A stretch of 64,000 nucleotides of DNA, taken from contig OX419762.1 in NCBI GenBank assembly GCA_948567375.1, positions 30,881,465 through 30,945,464 of the forward strand. The letters are read 5' to 3'. This stretch comes from Lunularia cruciata (lineage: Eukaryota > Streptophyta > Marchantiopsida > Lunulariales > Lunulariaceae). The translations under genes were made by a program, and so were the position numbers. Below the pieces are notes generated by a model. That model saw only the letters and a list, made by a program, of their open reading frames with translations. It was not told the origin of the DNA and searched no databases. Positions 21,963 through 40,599 of this stretch are shown in pieces; position 1 is the first letter of the stretch, and every line of letters starts with the position of its first letter.

Positions 21963-24900
21963 TCCATGGCTTTCCCACTGAAGCAAATTCAACATAATAC
22001 CTTCTTGCCATCGTGTTAGCACTTTAACTTAAATTTCTTTTACTGCACGCCTGATGGATGACATTTCGCAATATGATTGAGTTACTAATTTTTTTTTAAT
22101 TTCTCAATTTATCTATATGCAGTGGATCACAACACGTAATATTATTGAATTGATATCTTCTTTTGGATATCTCAACTTACCTATATGCAATTCTGTAATA
22201 TAATTGAATGGAAATAATATGTCCTTTTTTGGAATATATAATATCTAGTGAATATCTTTTGTAATGATAATTTTATTTTGGGTCAAAGGTGTGATATTTC
22301 TTATGGAAATTGTGGTAAATGGATCAGTTTAGAATACTTGAGTTTGTATTGTACTGTATAAGGTACATTGAGATTATAGTGTCTACACAAATAGAACTTA
22401 TGTTGAGTTAGTCCATAGGTTGACAGAAGGAAGTGTCTTTACCATGACGAAGTAGCATAGGATCTTCCAAGTTGGTCCTTCATACTAACCGGATTACTTT
22501 AAGTTAATCAAGTATTTATTAATCAAAGAAAAGCAAGAAAAGAAAGGAAAAGAGGAGAGAAGGTTGAGAAGAAAGGACGCAGATGCTAAAATAAGAATAA
22601 ACTCCCTTTTTGTAATAATTGAAACAAAAAAATAATTAATTAGGAAAGTCGGCGCATGTAAGATCAGAAAGTATGTGAATATTACTGATTTCCATTTATT
22701 ATGTTTTAATTTAATATTTTTCTGAACTAATTCATGTGAAGGTGAACCTTGCAAATATACTCTGCTCCACAACAAATTTGTACAAGTGGACCGATAACTA
22801 GTTGCTTGCAGAATGAATCCATACTGAGCTATAACTCCCTATATATGTCATTCGTAGGATGCAAAAGGTGTATCCAAGAAGTGCATATATAAGCACTCTC
22901 TTAAATGCCAAGGTGAGATTTTAAAATGTTTTACTAAACCTTCATATAGAATAGAGCTGTATGAGTGAAAATAATTTAAATCCGCTCCTTATATCCAAAG
23001 TCAATAACAAAATACGGAAAATGTCAGAATCTATCTAAGGGAATTACCAAGAGTTCGTCAAAAAAGAAATGCAATATAACTATTCTAGTCTGACAACGAA
23101 GACATATGGGAGGCTCAATAGCACCCTTGGATGATTTCATGAATATGAATATATAGTAATATTGATTATCAAAGATCTCATAAAGGTATTGCTATCTCAT
23201 TATACTCAAAATAAGGTCTATGTCTATAAACTCTCCATATCTCCCTGTAGCCATTTTCCTTGCTGAACAAACCCATAAGTTGATACCCAGTGTATACTTC
23301 CTTTCCTTCAAAAGGAAACCTTTGTCCTACATGGACAAATATTTCCTTTAGAGATATAAAGAGATATAACACACTCAAAGGAAATGGTTGGAAAGAAGAA
23401 ACGTCATTGGAGAGTTAAAGCGGACTTCCATTTACCAGTCCACTGCAATCTGCCCCATAGTAAGACAACAGGAGGAGAGACAGAAAAATAAACCTCTTAG
23501 ATGCTTACTAAATGCTTGGAATATGATAACTTGCATCAAAGAAATAGGAATCTCATGCACATAACTTTTGTGACACATCAATACGGATACCATGTCATTT
23601 GACACAATCAGTAGTCTCGATTTATATGCCATTCTATCATGTTAACTATGCCAATCGCGCTAATTAACCTGGATAAGTTACCTCTGATTAAGGCTTTCTT
23701 GGAAGATGTATCTAGATTCAGGGAGGTTTTCGTCGAAAATATGCTAGGTACACAAGTGGCAATATGTTTTTTTCAGTCGTGGAGAACAACAAACTAGTTG
23801 CAATATTCGTTTCATGGAAGTAAGCCTCTGAATCCATGCGAGTGACCAATACCTTTGGTGGATGTAGCTGCACAAATACAGCGCTTGAGCAGAGAAATGG
23901 ATAAGTAACCATGTTCCTTCACATATCCAAACCCTTAAATCCTTGGGAAGGCTCTCAAGGGGCACTGTGACTCCGTAGATATACTTTTCTTCCTACGAAT
24001 ACCAACTTTCTGTATGATCTGAAGGAAGTACTCGTGTAAGGAAGGAACTTGTATCTCAAGCTTCGCATTTCACATGGACCCACAAAGGAAAGGAGGATCT
24101 TCTGTGCTGCCTGTTTCTGTGCTGCCTTCTTCATATCTGGCTTTTAATACTCGTGTCAGAATCAGCGACTCAACTGTTAGGCTCTGCTCTGCCCTGCTCC
24201 TCAAAGATTTGCAGAACGGGAGAGGAGCTGACAAAGAGGAACAAAGAGACAAATGGATTGAGGCGTGCGTTCATTTCATGATAGGTACGTTCATTGCGGA
24301 AGGACAGAGTTTTCTTACTTTGACGGCTGTTCATCAAGACGTAAGGCAGGAAGGCAATCGCACTCGGCACGTGTAAGAGAAAGGAGAGGTTCCAGGGCGT
24401 GGTTATAAGACAAATGCTCACGATCTGCGCCATTTGTGTTGCCCATACGGTAATCTTCCTGTTGTTGAACTTGTTATCTAGGGAAAAGAGCTGGGTTGTT
24501 GGGAGTGGTGATTAACGGAAGGGGATGTTCCAGGATGCAAGGAAGGATAGCTCGCTGTTGAGCTTATCGAGCAAGCTGAAAATGAAAAATTGCCAACTGA
24601 ATAAGACTGGTGGAAGCTGTCACCATTCTGAAGGGCGATTCTGTAGTTTTCGGACAATCTGCAACATGCAGTCTTGATGGGTTAGTGGGAATTGGCTTTG
24701 TTTTGGGGTGTTAGGACTTTCTCGACCTACCCCAATTGATGAGAGGTTTTCGGGTGTGGTGGGTGAAAACTTCGATTGGGTTTTGAATTAGTGTTTGAAG
24801 TAATTAATCGCACAGGCTTGCGATGTCTGCATGCTAGTGGAATGGTGTCTTTGAGAAGGCATTAGGTCAGGAGACGAGTGGAGAGAGCGTTGGGAGGTTG

Positions 24901-25195
24901 AACAATCCGTGGTAGATACGATTTAATTTTTGAGGGATTTTTAAACAGAGCGATTTTTTTATGCTCTGTCTTTTGGATGCAGAGAAAGAGAGATAAGCCC
25001 AGTCTGACGAATAGTTTCTGGACCTCGAGATCTTGGCAGGATAGCAGGCTTTTGGAATCAACGTAGTGAATTTAATTGAATTTGTTGGCTGATTGAAGGT
25101 ACCTCTGTATGTAGCATTGTAGTAAATAGAGAATAATATTTTACTTCGGATTTGTAATATTTTCAGCGACAAAAGGGCGACTGTAACAATTTGAG
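21963..25195. other. Non-coding stretch before the SWIM gene
   Basis: I find no gene here that I can support. The first 1.1 kb is very rich in A and T. Short ORFs on both strands (for example minus 23178-23378 and 23432-23632) have no recognisable domain and no supporting splice context. The last few hundred bases, from about 24400, are expected to hold the promoter and 5' leader of the SWIM gene. A TAA lies in frame 10 bases before its ATG. Confidence 0.5.
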
Positions 25196-27500
25196 ATGGC
25201 CCCGATCGATACCGTGGCGAAAGTGAAGACACTGGTTTTCGATTCTGTGTTCAAACGTGCTCAGGACATCGCAGGTTCAAATTTGCTGTCCAATGTTTCT
25301 TTTGATGGGAATGAACTGGAGGATGCAAAAGCTGATTGCATCGGTGAGTGGTACCCAAACTTTTTCAGCCGAAGCTGCATTAGCTGTTTGTAATTTGATT
25401 GAATTCGGCGGATGTGGCTTTATCTTGAAGCTAGGCTGAGAGAATACTGAAGATCTTGATCTTGATACTACTGGTTTGGATTTGCAATATGCTCAGGATC
25501 TTCACCTTCAGATAGGTACAACCTTACTGTCACAGTCGCTGGGGACACTGCACTAGGGAAGTGTTCGTGTCCAGCTTCAGCAAAGGCCAAGTCTGGACTC
25601 TGCAAGCATGTAATAGCTCTCCTTTTGAAACGTAGCGAGGAACTTCGGGAGAAATCTGCTACTCGTGGAAAAGCCCATGAAGAAGAAGAGATTATGGATT
25701 ATCCTATTGTGGACATTGGAAGCCCGGAGGAAACACCGGTCTCTCCAGTCAAATTGGCAACACCTGCGAAGGGAGAAAAACACAGAGTGCTCGCAGGTTC
25801 TGCCCGACCAACAGTCAAGGAGTCTAGCTCCAAGCGTGCTCTTCCTGCTTGGATGCTGGGAGTTGTGGGGAGTGCTGCTAGTGGGGAGTCATTGGTAGCA
25901 CCAAAGTCGAAGAGGAAGGCACCTGTGGAAAAACCACCTCGTCGCCCTCCTCCTCCTGCTAAACGAGCTAGAAGACAGGGCCAACCATTGAAGGTTGCAC
26001 ATGACCTAGATGAGGACGAAGATCCTGGTGAAATTGATGATGCAGAACCAGTTGAGGCATTATCTGATAAAGGCGGTCACATAAGGCCCACCTCTGATGT
26101 GGTTGAAAGAAATGCCTCTAGCCCCAAGAAACAGACACGTCCGAGGTCAAGAGCAGAACTTAAAGAACTGAAGCACCAGGCAGGAGAAATTGAGAGCAAC
26201 AAAGAGGATGCTAGTGTCGGAGCCAGGAGAGGCAGAGGCAAAAGCAAATCAGTTAGTCTGCAAGCAGAAGAAAAGCCAATACATAGACAAAACTCCCGGA
26301 GAGTGGTTGGGAAGTTAGATGAAGTGATGAGTGATCTCTCAGATAATGAAGGCGGTCTTTCTTCTGGTACTATTGAAGGGGTAGTGTTGCAAGATGTGAC
26401 GGACGATGACCTGATGCTCCTAGCCCAGGAGGTATGGATCTCTATATTTCACCTGGTGTTTACCACTGGTAAATTTAGGTATTGTTCTCATCTGACGTGC
26501 TAAAGTTTAAGAGCGCTTGAATTGCAAAGGTCTTATGCTTTTGCAGAGAACAATGACGGTGGGTAGTGATGGTTAGAGATTTACTGGACATTTCCCTTGG
26601 CTGATTTGCGTTGGTTTATTTTCGTGTTTTACTTTTAGCACGTGGCGAATGAGAAGGTTGCAAATCTTGTGGGAGGGAGTAGCGAGGATATGCAGGCGGA
26701 CGAGCAGGAGGGTGAACTCGCTCGAGGAAAGTGGTCCATAGGGACGGAAATGTCACCGAAGAAAACGTCCAAATTCTCCCTCCACAAATGGAAGGAGTTA
26801 TCGTCAGGCGAAGTGAACCTGGATGGGCCTCAAGCCCTGACCATTGACAGTCTGGATATGGAAACCTTGAAAGACTGTTCACAGAGTATGAGTCAATATC
26901 AGGAAGAAACACACACGCACCGTGAAGGTACAAGTTCTTTACTATGCTTCTCATGAAAATTACGCGTCGTTGCTCTGTAAACATTATATTTGTCTGCCTT
27001 ATGTCTTCTAAATGAAATTGAGGATCTCTCTTAGTACGAATATTTTGATGATGGAAAGCATTTGTGTTCCTGACTTAACTCTAATCTCTTACGCAGGTGG
27101 TAATGAAGGATCCCCAAGCGGGCACATGAGACATGCCAATCATGGAGGAAATACTACTTTAGCAACTGTACCTACCTACGAACACAGCTCTGTAGACAAG
27201 GACTCAGTTGCGAGTGACATGCTGGATCTCATATTCGGTTCTTCCTTGAGCTCAAGTGTCGCTGTGAAGGATCACACTTATCCAGGAGATGTGCCATCGG
27301 CCAGTGCCCGCGAACTCAGTGATGGGGCAAATGAGGTTCCATTTTCATATTCAGAGGCTTCTGAACCCAATCTAGCTTTAGCAGAATCAGCTGCCACTGT
27401 GATTAACTCCACACGGGGCAGCACCCCCCATCTCGTTGTCGAACCTAAGGCCAAAAAGAAGAGTAGTCTGAGGGATAAGATAAAAATGTTTTTGGACTAA
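25196..27500 (+). CDS. SWIM zinc-finger nuclear protein with Ku-binding-like motif
   Basis: Four exons fit GT-AG rules and keep frame: 25196-25343, 25497-26431, 26639-26927 and 27097-27500, giving 591 residues. The ATG at 25196 has a TAA in frame just upstream. Residues 72-87 hold a SWIM zinc finger: C72-S-C74, then C85-K-H87, preceded by YNLTVTVAG and followed by the VIALLL helix. SWIM fingers bind DNA or protein partners, as in the SWS1-RAD51 paralogue complex, MEKK1 and MuDR/FAR1 proteins; no kinase or transposase domain is seen here. Residues 162-171, KRALPAWMLG, match the Ku80-binding motif of APLF and CYREN (K/R-x-x-P-x-W). The middle is basic then acidic (RKAPVEKPPRRPPPP, DLDEDEDPGEIDD) and looks disordered. 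The C-terminus is KKKSSLRDKIKMFLD. A role in DNA-end repair is inferred; the exact orthologue is not recognised. Confidence 0.82.
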
Positions 27501-29915
27501 AACTGTGTAATATCTAGTCAGAGGTAGTGTGCCGACGACATCTTCTGCCTTCTTCTGGAATAAAAGCAGAACTTGATCAGCTCTAAGTGCGTCTACACGA
27601 TGACTAAAGAAGCGGCTCCAGGTCAACTGGTGAGATCTACGCGTGTAGGAGATACTTGCTTCGGGAGGGCAACTCGGATGTATATAGCTTGTGCAAAGGT
27701 CGAGTTGTTCCCCATTTGTAGGAGCAAATTAAATAGGAAAGTCATGGTCGTTTTGCAACCAGACTCCACTGAAAGATGGTGTAAATTGTCAAAAGTCCAG
27801 TCTTTCGGAAGTTCGTGTTCTATCCCGTGGGAACTCGTCACACAGAATATGTGATCCACGTTATGTTATTCGACTGGTCCATCTCGCAATGAAGAATGAC
27901 TTCCCTTTCCACGTTCTGAATCCAGACTCTACGGGCACATTCCCTGCAGAGTGGAGTGGACCAGCCCAGATTGCGGCGCCTTCACCCGGACAAGCCCCCT
28001 ACATCCGCCTTACATCGGTAACTGCCGTATGTATGCAGGCCTCTCTCTTGAATACAGGACGAAAAGACTGCGACGGACTGGATTCATTGAGCTCCTGCGG
28101 TTGCCATTTCTTTGTGGGTCCTAGAGGCCTTTTGCCCACGAGCTCTTCAATGCCTACCTTTTAGCTTCTCGGATTGCACCAATGGAATGCTGGAGTAGCA
28201 CTGAGTAGGTCTCAGTTGGACGATTCCTAGTTTACAGTACTAGTGAACCCGAGTGAACCTGAGTGATCCAAGTCTTGACTATCGGCTGACAAATACTGCA
28301 AAGTTGGGTTCTTTTTGAAGATCTTTGGATATGGCTATAAAGCCTTCACTTCAATCATTATCTCATTATTCCATTCCACAACTGAAAACAGATAACGGAC
28401 TTCTTTCTCCTTCTATCCTCGGTATCAATGCCGTTACGTGATCACAAGTACGAACTAGTGTCAGTAAATTCAGATTCCTTGATCTTCTTAGTGACGACCT
28501 CAGGCGAGATAGGAAGACGTAAAAGTATTTTGACTTGATAGATCCCAAATACTTCAAATTGCGCAGGGTCGTGACCGGAGTAGTGACCGAAGTTTGGTCA
28601 AAAACACCAAAATAAGCTGTTAGCACAGTACTATTCTCAGAGTGTGCACTGAGGGGAGTACTGTAGCAACCTTTTGCAAGTCAAGGCCTCTACGATGAGT
28701 TCGTGCACACACTTCGGGCTAACCTTACCAGATATAATGAAGCAGTGGACCACGTACTTTGCTGCCATCCACAGTTTGATGATGGGAGGACTAAGCAGCG
28801 AGCGTCAGCCAAGATAGCGAATTCTTCAGCGTTGCGAAAATTATGTCTAAAACAGAGTATGACCTATTCATCTGCTTGTCGGTTGGTGGGACATGACGAG
28901 AAAGTTGGGCACTATATTTCAATGCCCTATGGGTGCATGACCCATGACGAGTGAGAGACAAGACAACCATCGCATTCATGGCCGTACTACTACTCCGATC
29001 AATTAATAAATCTGCTGTCTATCTGTCCTCTTTGTTCTTCCAATTCTTTAACTCAATCGCACTTTCTGTTCCGTTCTCTCTTTTGCTTGTCAGGCAAAGG
29101 ATTTCCACTATCATCTCTTCCTATCTTCCTGCCCTTTCACTGTCGTTTTCTGGTGGATCTCCTTTTCCCTCGAAGATCAGTCCACTGAGCTTTTGTGAAT
29201 TGAACTACTACTACTGCTACCACAAGCAAGTGTTTTCAACGGGTAGAAGCAAATCAACCAAGCAACGAGAGCGGCAGAGTTCATTAGAGACTCTACGGGG
29301 AATCGCCCATTTCTGATACCGGAGATTGTGGGTATCCCATCCCATTTTTCCTACATCAAAATTCAGATTGTCCCCACTTAGCTGCTAGCAAAGTGTTGCT
29401 TTTCGAGGCTTCTAAAATTGATTGGTCGGATCGTGTCGGTGGATCACGAGATTTGTAGATATATCCTCCTGTGTGGGCAGAATCAGGAGAATTGCACCGG
29501 ACCCGACAGGTTCTGAGTTATTCCCCAATTCTGGGACGGTTCGTTGTAAATCAATCAGCATGTGATAACACAGAAGAAGAAGTTGTATTAGGGCGTTGAT
29601 GGTGCTTACCAATTATTCATCACAGTAAAGAGCAGGATCTATCCGATTAGCATTTCAAATTGCTGACCTGATCGAATTTGGTGGTTGGGCTATAGGAAGC
29701 AAGGAAGGAAGAGAAGATTGTCCTTTCTCTCAAGTGGACTTTGACTAATGATTGTAGTGCAGTGCAGTGCGTGATCTCATAGGACAGTTACGAACTAGGA
29801 GCTCCAGTTCAGTTTTCGTTCCTGGATGTTGCGTAGTATCTATTCAATCAACACCAAGTACTGAAAAGGAGGGGAGGCTGGGAAGGAAGAGGAGGTCGAA
29901 AGAGGGAGGCAACAG
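27501..29915. other. 3' flank of the SWIM gene and 5' leader of the KH gene
   Basis: I see no supported gene. Short plus-strand ORFs at 27573-27854, 27889-28164, 28703-28954 and 28951-29316 show no domain, no plausible splice partners and no homologue I recognise. The last 600-900 bases are pyrimidine-rich around 29010-29170 and purine-rich (AGGAGGGG, GGAAGGAAGAGGAGG) at 29865-29900. They probably hold the KH gene's promoter and untranslated leader. Confidence 0.5.
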
Positions 29916-33313
<3,398 letters not shown>

Positions 33314-36300
33314 GGAGCTGTTTAGGCACTTGAGCAGTGAGGCCTGGCCTTTCAACAGCGCACCTGGAACCTTCTGGCACACAGTGGTAGATCGAAGTAA
33401 AGCAAGATATAGTGTACCGGAAAACGATCGACAAAACCTCGACCAAGCAAAGCTCTGTGATTTTCTATCGTTGGCCGTTATAACCTACCACTAATCAGTT
33501 TTGGTTTGTTGAGTTCACACTGTTGACTGGAGTCTCCACTTTATTGGGGTCTTCAGTGCACACGGCACGGAGACGCTTTGTAGGCATATATCCGCCAGAG
33601 TAGTGTGGTGCACCACCAACGGATTGCTCTGCTTTGCGGACCAGGTCTAGTCAGAGTTTCACGCCACATATTCCTTGCAGAGGAGTAAAGCGGTTGATCT
33701 TTTAGCAACAATTCCAGCTTGATTCTAGTGTAATGAGAAAAATCCTTATAAACATTTGAAACTTGTGATTAGTGGGAAGAAGAAACTTGTGATTATTTAA
33801 AGAGATGAGGTATGAACTCCATGTGTTGTGTGGAGTTTCTGGGTGAGGTATCATTGCGGCTTTAGCAGAAGATCAGATCCATTATCTGATCTGTCGTTGC
33901 AACCTGAAAATAGAGTTCATAATCGCTTGATGGCATACGACATCAAGTGTACAAGTGTAACCGGAGTGTCTTTAAAAAGCGAGAGAAAAAAGAGTTTTAG
34001 AATTGTTGCACTGTTATTTCAGTAAGACATCCACTGATGGAATGATCTTATTCCCGGAATGAGATGAGAGGCACCTGCGTGCACCTTAATACCAGTGAAT
34101 TAGCTTTCTACAACTTCTTCTCTGCCTTTAACGCAAGAACAGGCTCGTCCCCAACTGACTCAAATGATTGGCTTAAGGGTTGTGATCAGGATCGTATCAA
34201 TTTGCTGCACCTATGTAATTTATACTGCTGACAGGATACTCGGAGGATCTCCTTGGGTTGTGAGCAAATATATTTTGCTGGACTCATGAGATAGCTTCTC
34301 GGGAAACAAAGCTCTTAAGAAGCTTATTTCACCGCTTAGCATCAAGTGAGGTGAGGACGGGCGGTTTTACATGAGCTCACAGGCTTGAGATGAGCTCAGA
34401 ATGGATAACTGATGATTCAATCATGGTTCGCGCGCAATGTTTCTGCTGGTCGCATCAGAAAATTTACAGCAGTCTACAGACGTAGGTAGACCAATGCACA
34501 ACGAGACTCTGACGTTGTGTCTGCGTATCTCAGTTCCACAAGCATGTCAGTCCGAAGGAAGAAAAATGGAAGTAGGAGACAGTTTCACAAAAGTGGAGTG
34601 GAAGAAAAACCCCGTAAGTCCCAAGCAAGTCCACTGAGGAGTAACTAGAACTCTGGAGGTGCAGGAGGAAACTATTGGCATACTCAAAATCTGAAAGTCA
34701 TTGAAGCGACGAATTCTCCACAAGCAGGTTTTCAGGGAGGGCACGTACAGTCAGTGGAAGAAGAAGCCATTCTCCTGTATAGGTCACTCAATTTACCAGT
34801 ATTTCCTCATCTAACAACAAACACCTTATTATTGAATTTCCTCGTGTCGTGTTCTCAGAGGATGCCTTGATCCTTACGTCCTTACGATTCAATATATCGG
34901 CATGGAGAGCATTCGTTTCCAAAGTTCAGTTTCTTAAAGGTTGTGTTTATCAGAACCCAGTTGTTCCAATCCCTTGGCCCAGGTATTAGACTGATTCCAA
35001 CCCTTTCTCCGTATCGTTCGTAATTTGAAGATACTATTCCTTCAGGCATGCACTGCTGTGGCAATAACACCCATGGACAGGCAGTTGATAATTAGTATCA
35101 TCAACTGTGTAAAATCTCAACTGTAATATCGACAGAATACAAGAAAGGATCATGACTCTCCTCTCCGTTCAAGTCCTCCACGCTCAAGACGGGGGGAGTG
35201 ATAGTCTCAACTTCCCAAACCCCACTTCATATCCTTGAATGCCGCTTCTACAACCTGTCAAGAGCTTGAGGCCTGGATAAGGGACTGCCGTGGGCTATGT
35301 AACGGTACTCCACATACTAAAATTCAGTACATTGTAAGTTAAGCGTGATATCCTCTGTTTAGATGTCTTTCATCATCTTCTCGTATATTGTAATCAACAC
35401 ACCAAGTGCTTCATGATTCCTATTCATGACTACTTCTTGACCTTGTAGTCCCAGTGTCCGAGTTGGTGGATGATTCATAACATCGTCGACTATTGACTGA
35501 CAATCTGGAATTGTAGTACCAACACTGTGTAATAAACGGTACGAACAGGAAGATCCAGTGAACTCAAACTTCTAGAACAACCTTTCGCCTAAACTCAACG
35601 GCTACGCCACACTTCCACTTTCGAGCAACAATAAGCTGGTAAAAGTCGAGTACTTCTTCGAATTGAAACAATGTCGAAAATTTGAGGAAAGGTTACGGGT
35701 TTCACAAGTGAGTGTTTGCAAAAGCCCATTTCACACTTCAGCCCTCTCAACACAGTCATTACTTCAGCTTCGATCATGCACCCGGATGTAAATTCACAGC
35801 GAGTGAGCTATGAACAAGTCCCAGGTCTTAGACAATGAAACCAGACAAACCTTGCAGTCGTTAATCGATAGAATTGAGGGGTCTGATGTCAGTGCTGTAC
35901 CTGAAACTGCTGAAAAGCAGCAGCAGGAGGCCGAGAAAGACTGAGGATCCAGAGAAGAAGCAGCAGGAATATTCCAGAGTCTCGTCTTCTCAATTATGGT
36001 GCGAGTGGAGGACCTCACCAAAAGTATATTGCACGCAACCATCCCAACACTAATCGAGAGCCGCATGCGGATGGATCAGGCGAGAGATCCCTCGAGAGGG
36101 ATATGAAGAGCGGAGCACTCGTAGTCTGTGCCCTTTACTTCTTGCTCAATTCACAAACCTAAAGTTGCGGCACCACCACCTGTAATAAGGCAGGCAGGCA
36201 GTCCGTCAGTCAGTTCCGCAGGAAAACCGCAAGACTTATCCATTAACTCTTAGGGGTTTATTATCAGCAGCAGCAGCACTGGAGAGGAAAGTGAGCGTTG

Positions 36301-36357
36301 AGTTTGACGAAGATTTAGTGATCAACACTTCAGGAATTGAGCGAGAGGGAGATAGAG
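33314..36357. other. Intergenic region between the KH gene and AK6
   Basis: No gene can be supported. A short plus-strand ORF at 35807-35943 (MNKSQVLDNETRQTLQSL..., 44-45 codons, glutamine-rich end) and ORFs at 33828-34025 and 34437-34637 show no domain. The last 200 bases before AK6 (36180-36357) are purine-rich with AGCAGCAGCAG near 36267 and are probably its 5' leader. Confidence 0.45.
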
Positions 36358-38336
<1,979 letters not shown>

Positions 38337-39554
38337 CGCGTCATGGTCAGCCTAGACTTTCGTGAGAATCAGCAGCGCTGGACGGATACGAGAGATATGG
38401 AAGAGTTCCTGGGCAATCTACAATCTGCATACTGCATTAACTCGCTTCTCGAACAAGCGCAGTTGTCAGGAGCGCTACCTGGCGTGCAGAAGGTCCAGTG
38501 AAACCTCTCTTCAGATTCTCGCGATCAGCTTTGAGAAGTCGGGGCCTGTGTACAAGGCAGTAGAAGAAAACCTTATATGCGATGTGGCTGATTGGGTGGG
38601 TGCATATCTGTACCCTCACAGTAGGTGTAACCACTCTTCAACAATCATAGTCATAGATAGATTTAATGCTGGAGGATCACTGTAGCCAAGTTCAGCTTTG
38701 CTTAAAGCTCAATACCATCCTTGTTGGAAGGTAATTAAAGTCTCAAAGCCCCATGGCCGAGAAGCTCTTGACGAAGGTTAGGACCTTAACAAGAGCTAAG
38801 TTAGTATCTAGGCATCGGTGAGGGTCGACCTGTGCAGTGCCAAAGTCCATTATCAACTGATTGTGCGCTCTACTGTGTCTGATTTCAATATCTCGGTCAC
38901 TTCCAATGTATTACTGCGTTGTTTGGAGAGATGATTATTGCACAAAACGGACGTAGACAACCTCTGCAATTTTCTGTGTGGGAGGATATCATGTGTGGAC
39001 CTGACTGGCCATGTAACTTTGAACATTCAGATAAGAAGTAATGTTGTACTAAAGAGTCTGAAAGATGATCTATACACAGATGACAGTTGTAATGAGGAAT
39101 ACAAGGAGAGGCTGAAATATCTGATAGCTTGCACCTGTCACGAAACTTCAAAAGTGCTGAGTAATACACGCTCAGTTATTGGGAAGAGTACAGCATGACC
39201 TCTCCAAACACATTTCTAGGTCTGCAAGGATTCATGCGTTGTTAAAGAGCACGCATCTTGAGCACTCGAAGCTATGAGTACAGCGTGACCTCTCCTAAGG
39301 AAAGTTTGAGTCCACAAAGTTCATGCCCGTAGTTCAAGTTCACGCATGTTTATACACTTGCTGGTCTGAGCTTAGATTGGAGATTACTTATGATATTTAC
39401 TGGTGTATTGTCAAAGAGGGGCGTTCCCACTCATCTTCTCTGTATGCTGCGATTCATAGTCATTATGTTTCGCCATGCAAATTATCCTCTTCGCGCATCT
39501 CTTTATTGAGAAATTGCAAAGTAGACTGCATAAAGAATTAAGGAGGAATAAGCG
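38337..39554. other. 3' flank of AK6
   Basis: No supported gene. ORFs at 38362-38685, 38938-39198 and 39323-39541 lack recognisable domains. Two similar phrases, AGTACAGC(A/G)TGACCTCTCC at about 39187 and 39277, suggest a small local duplication of about 90 bp. Confidence 0.45.
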
Positions 39555-40436
39555 AAGGAGAGGAAGAATTTAAGGAAATATACACGCGCATGAATGATCT
39601 ATAAGGACTTTCAAAAGAGTAATGTAAGTTTCTTCCCATTACAATGTATTCGGAAGCATTGAATTTCAGTTAATCACATCTAGGAATGAACTTTGCAGAC
39701 CTTGTCTGCAATGTTGATTGGACGAACACATCTTCAAGTCACTTTTATCTTTCAACACACAAGTTTGAACTCCCGAACACAACAATGATAGGAAATCATC
39801 AAGGATATTGGAATCAAACAAATAAAACCATTTTGCGCATCTAGATCTGAAGCTCTAGATGCTTCAGATCTATCATTTGAGAAGTCTTGAGACCATTCTG
39901 GCTATTCTTGAAGTTAAAAATCTATGTACTAATTGATGTTGCCATTGTACCACCTCACACTGAGAAAAGATAGAAAGGAAGATACCAAGTAGATTGCCAA
40001 AAGAATTAAGCAAGAATCAACCAGGTAGAAAGAATTTGAAGAGATATACACCGTCATGAACGATATGTAAAGACTTTGAAAGAAGCAATGTCAGTGTCTG
40101 ACCATTACTAGGTGTTTGGAAGCATTGAAGTTCAGTAACCGACCTCCAAAAATGACCTCACCAAACCTTGTGGGCAATGTTGATTGGAGATCAATCATCA
40201 AAGATATCGGAATCAAACAAATAAAATCAATTTTCACATCTAGAGCTTTAGACTATCATTTGAGAAGTCTTGAGATTACATTGGCTATTTTGGAAGTTAA
40301 GAATCTGCATGTAGTAATTGACACTACCATTGTACCACCTTGTAATGAGAAAAGAATGGAAAGGGAAATACTACGTATCTTTGTAGAGAGATTTAAGTAA
40401 GAATCAACCAGAGAGAGAGTTTAAGGAGATGTACAC
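39555..40436 (+). repeat. Direct duplication of about 0.4-0.5 kb
   Basis: Two units, about 39555-40030 and 40031-40436, repeat the same string of blocks. These are AATTTAAGGAAATATACAC/AATTTGAAGAGATATACAC, GGAAGCATTGAA, GCAATGTTGATTGG, ATCAAACAAATAAAA, TATCATTTGAGAAGTCTTGAGA and TTGTACCACCT. A third start (TTTAAGGAGATGTACACCATC) closes the array near 40415. One 94-codon ORF (40116-40400, GNVDWRSIIKDIGIKQIKSI) sits in the second unit; I do not recognise it, though its wording recalls copia gag fragments. Confidence 0.7.
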
Positions 40437-40599
40437 CATCAATAACCCTATTTCAATCATTTATAGATCCCTACTCTTCACTAATCCTCATTGCTAACCA
40501 ATCTCTCAATTCTAGAAACAAAATGTTGACCGCATCAACTTTTGTAGCCATTGGGTGGATCTTTACTACGCCAGAAAGGGTGCTCTCCATACATGAGGA

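Noticed and set aside
23178-23632. Two minus-strand ORFs (ending EYNEIAIPL, and MAYKSRLLIVSNDMV) as a possible host gene
   Set aside because: The wording looks protein-like, but no family is recognised, no exon links fit between them and the surroundings are very AT-rich. An old element remnant is equally likely.
24074-24376. 100-codon plus-strand ORF upstream of the SWIM gene
   Set aside because: No domain, low-complexity wording, overlapping ORFs of similar length on the other strand, and no splice link to the SWIM exons. It probably arose by chance in the promoter or leader.
28703-28954. 83-codon ORF between the SWIM and KH genes
   Set aside because: No domain, no matching exons, and the opposite strand is open as well over much of it.
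35807-35943. Short ORF MNKSQVLDNETRQTLQSL with a glutamine-rich end
   Set aside because: It could be a small protein or part of an exon, but there is no recognisable family and the splice context is unconvincing. The ORF track on the other strand is longer here.
38362-38685. 107-codon ORF just after AK6
   Set aside because: It starts 26 bases after the AK6 stop in another frame, has no domain and is likely within the 3' untranslated region.
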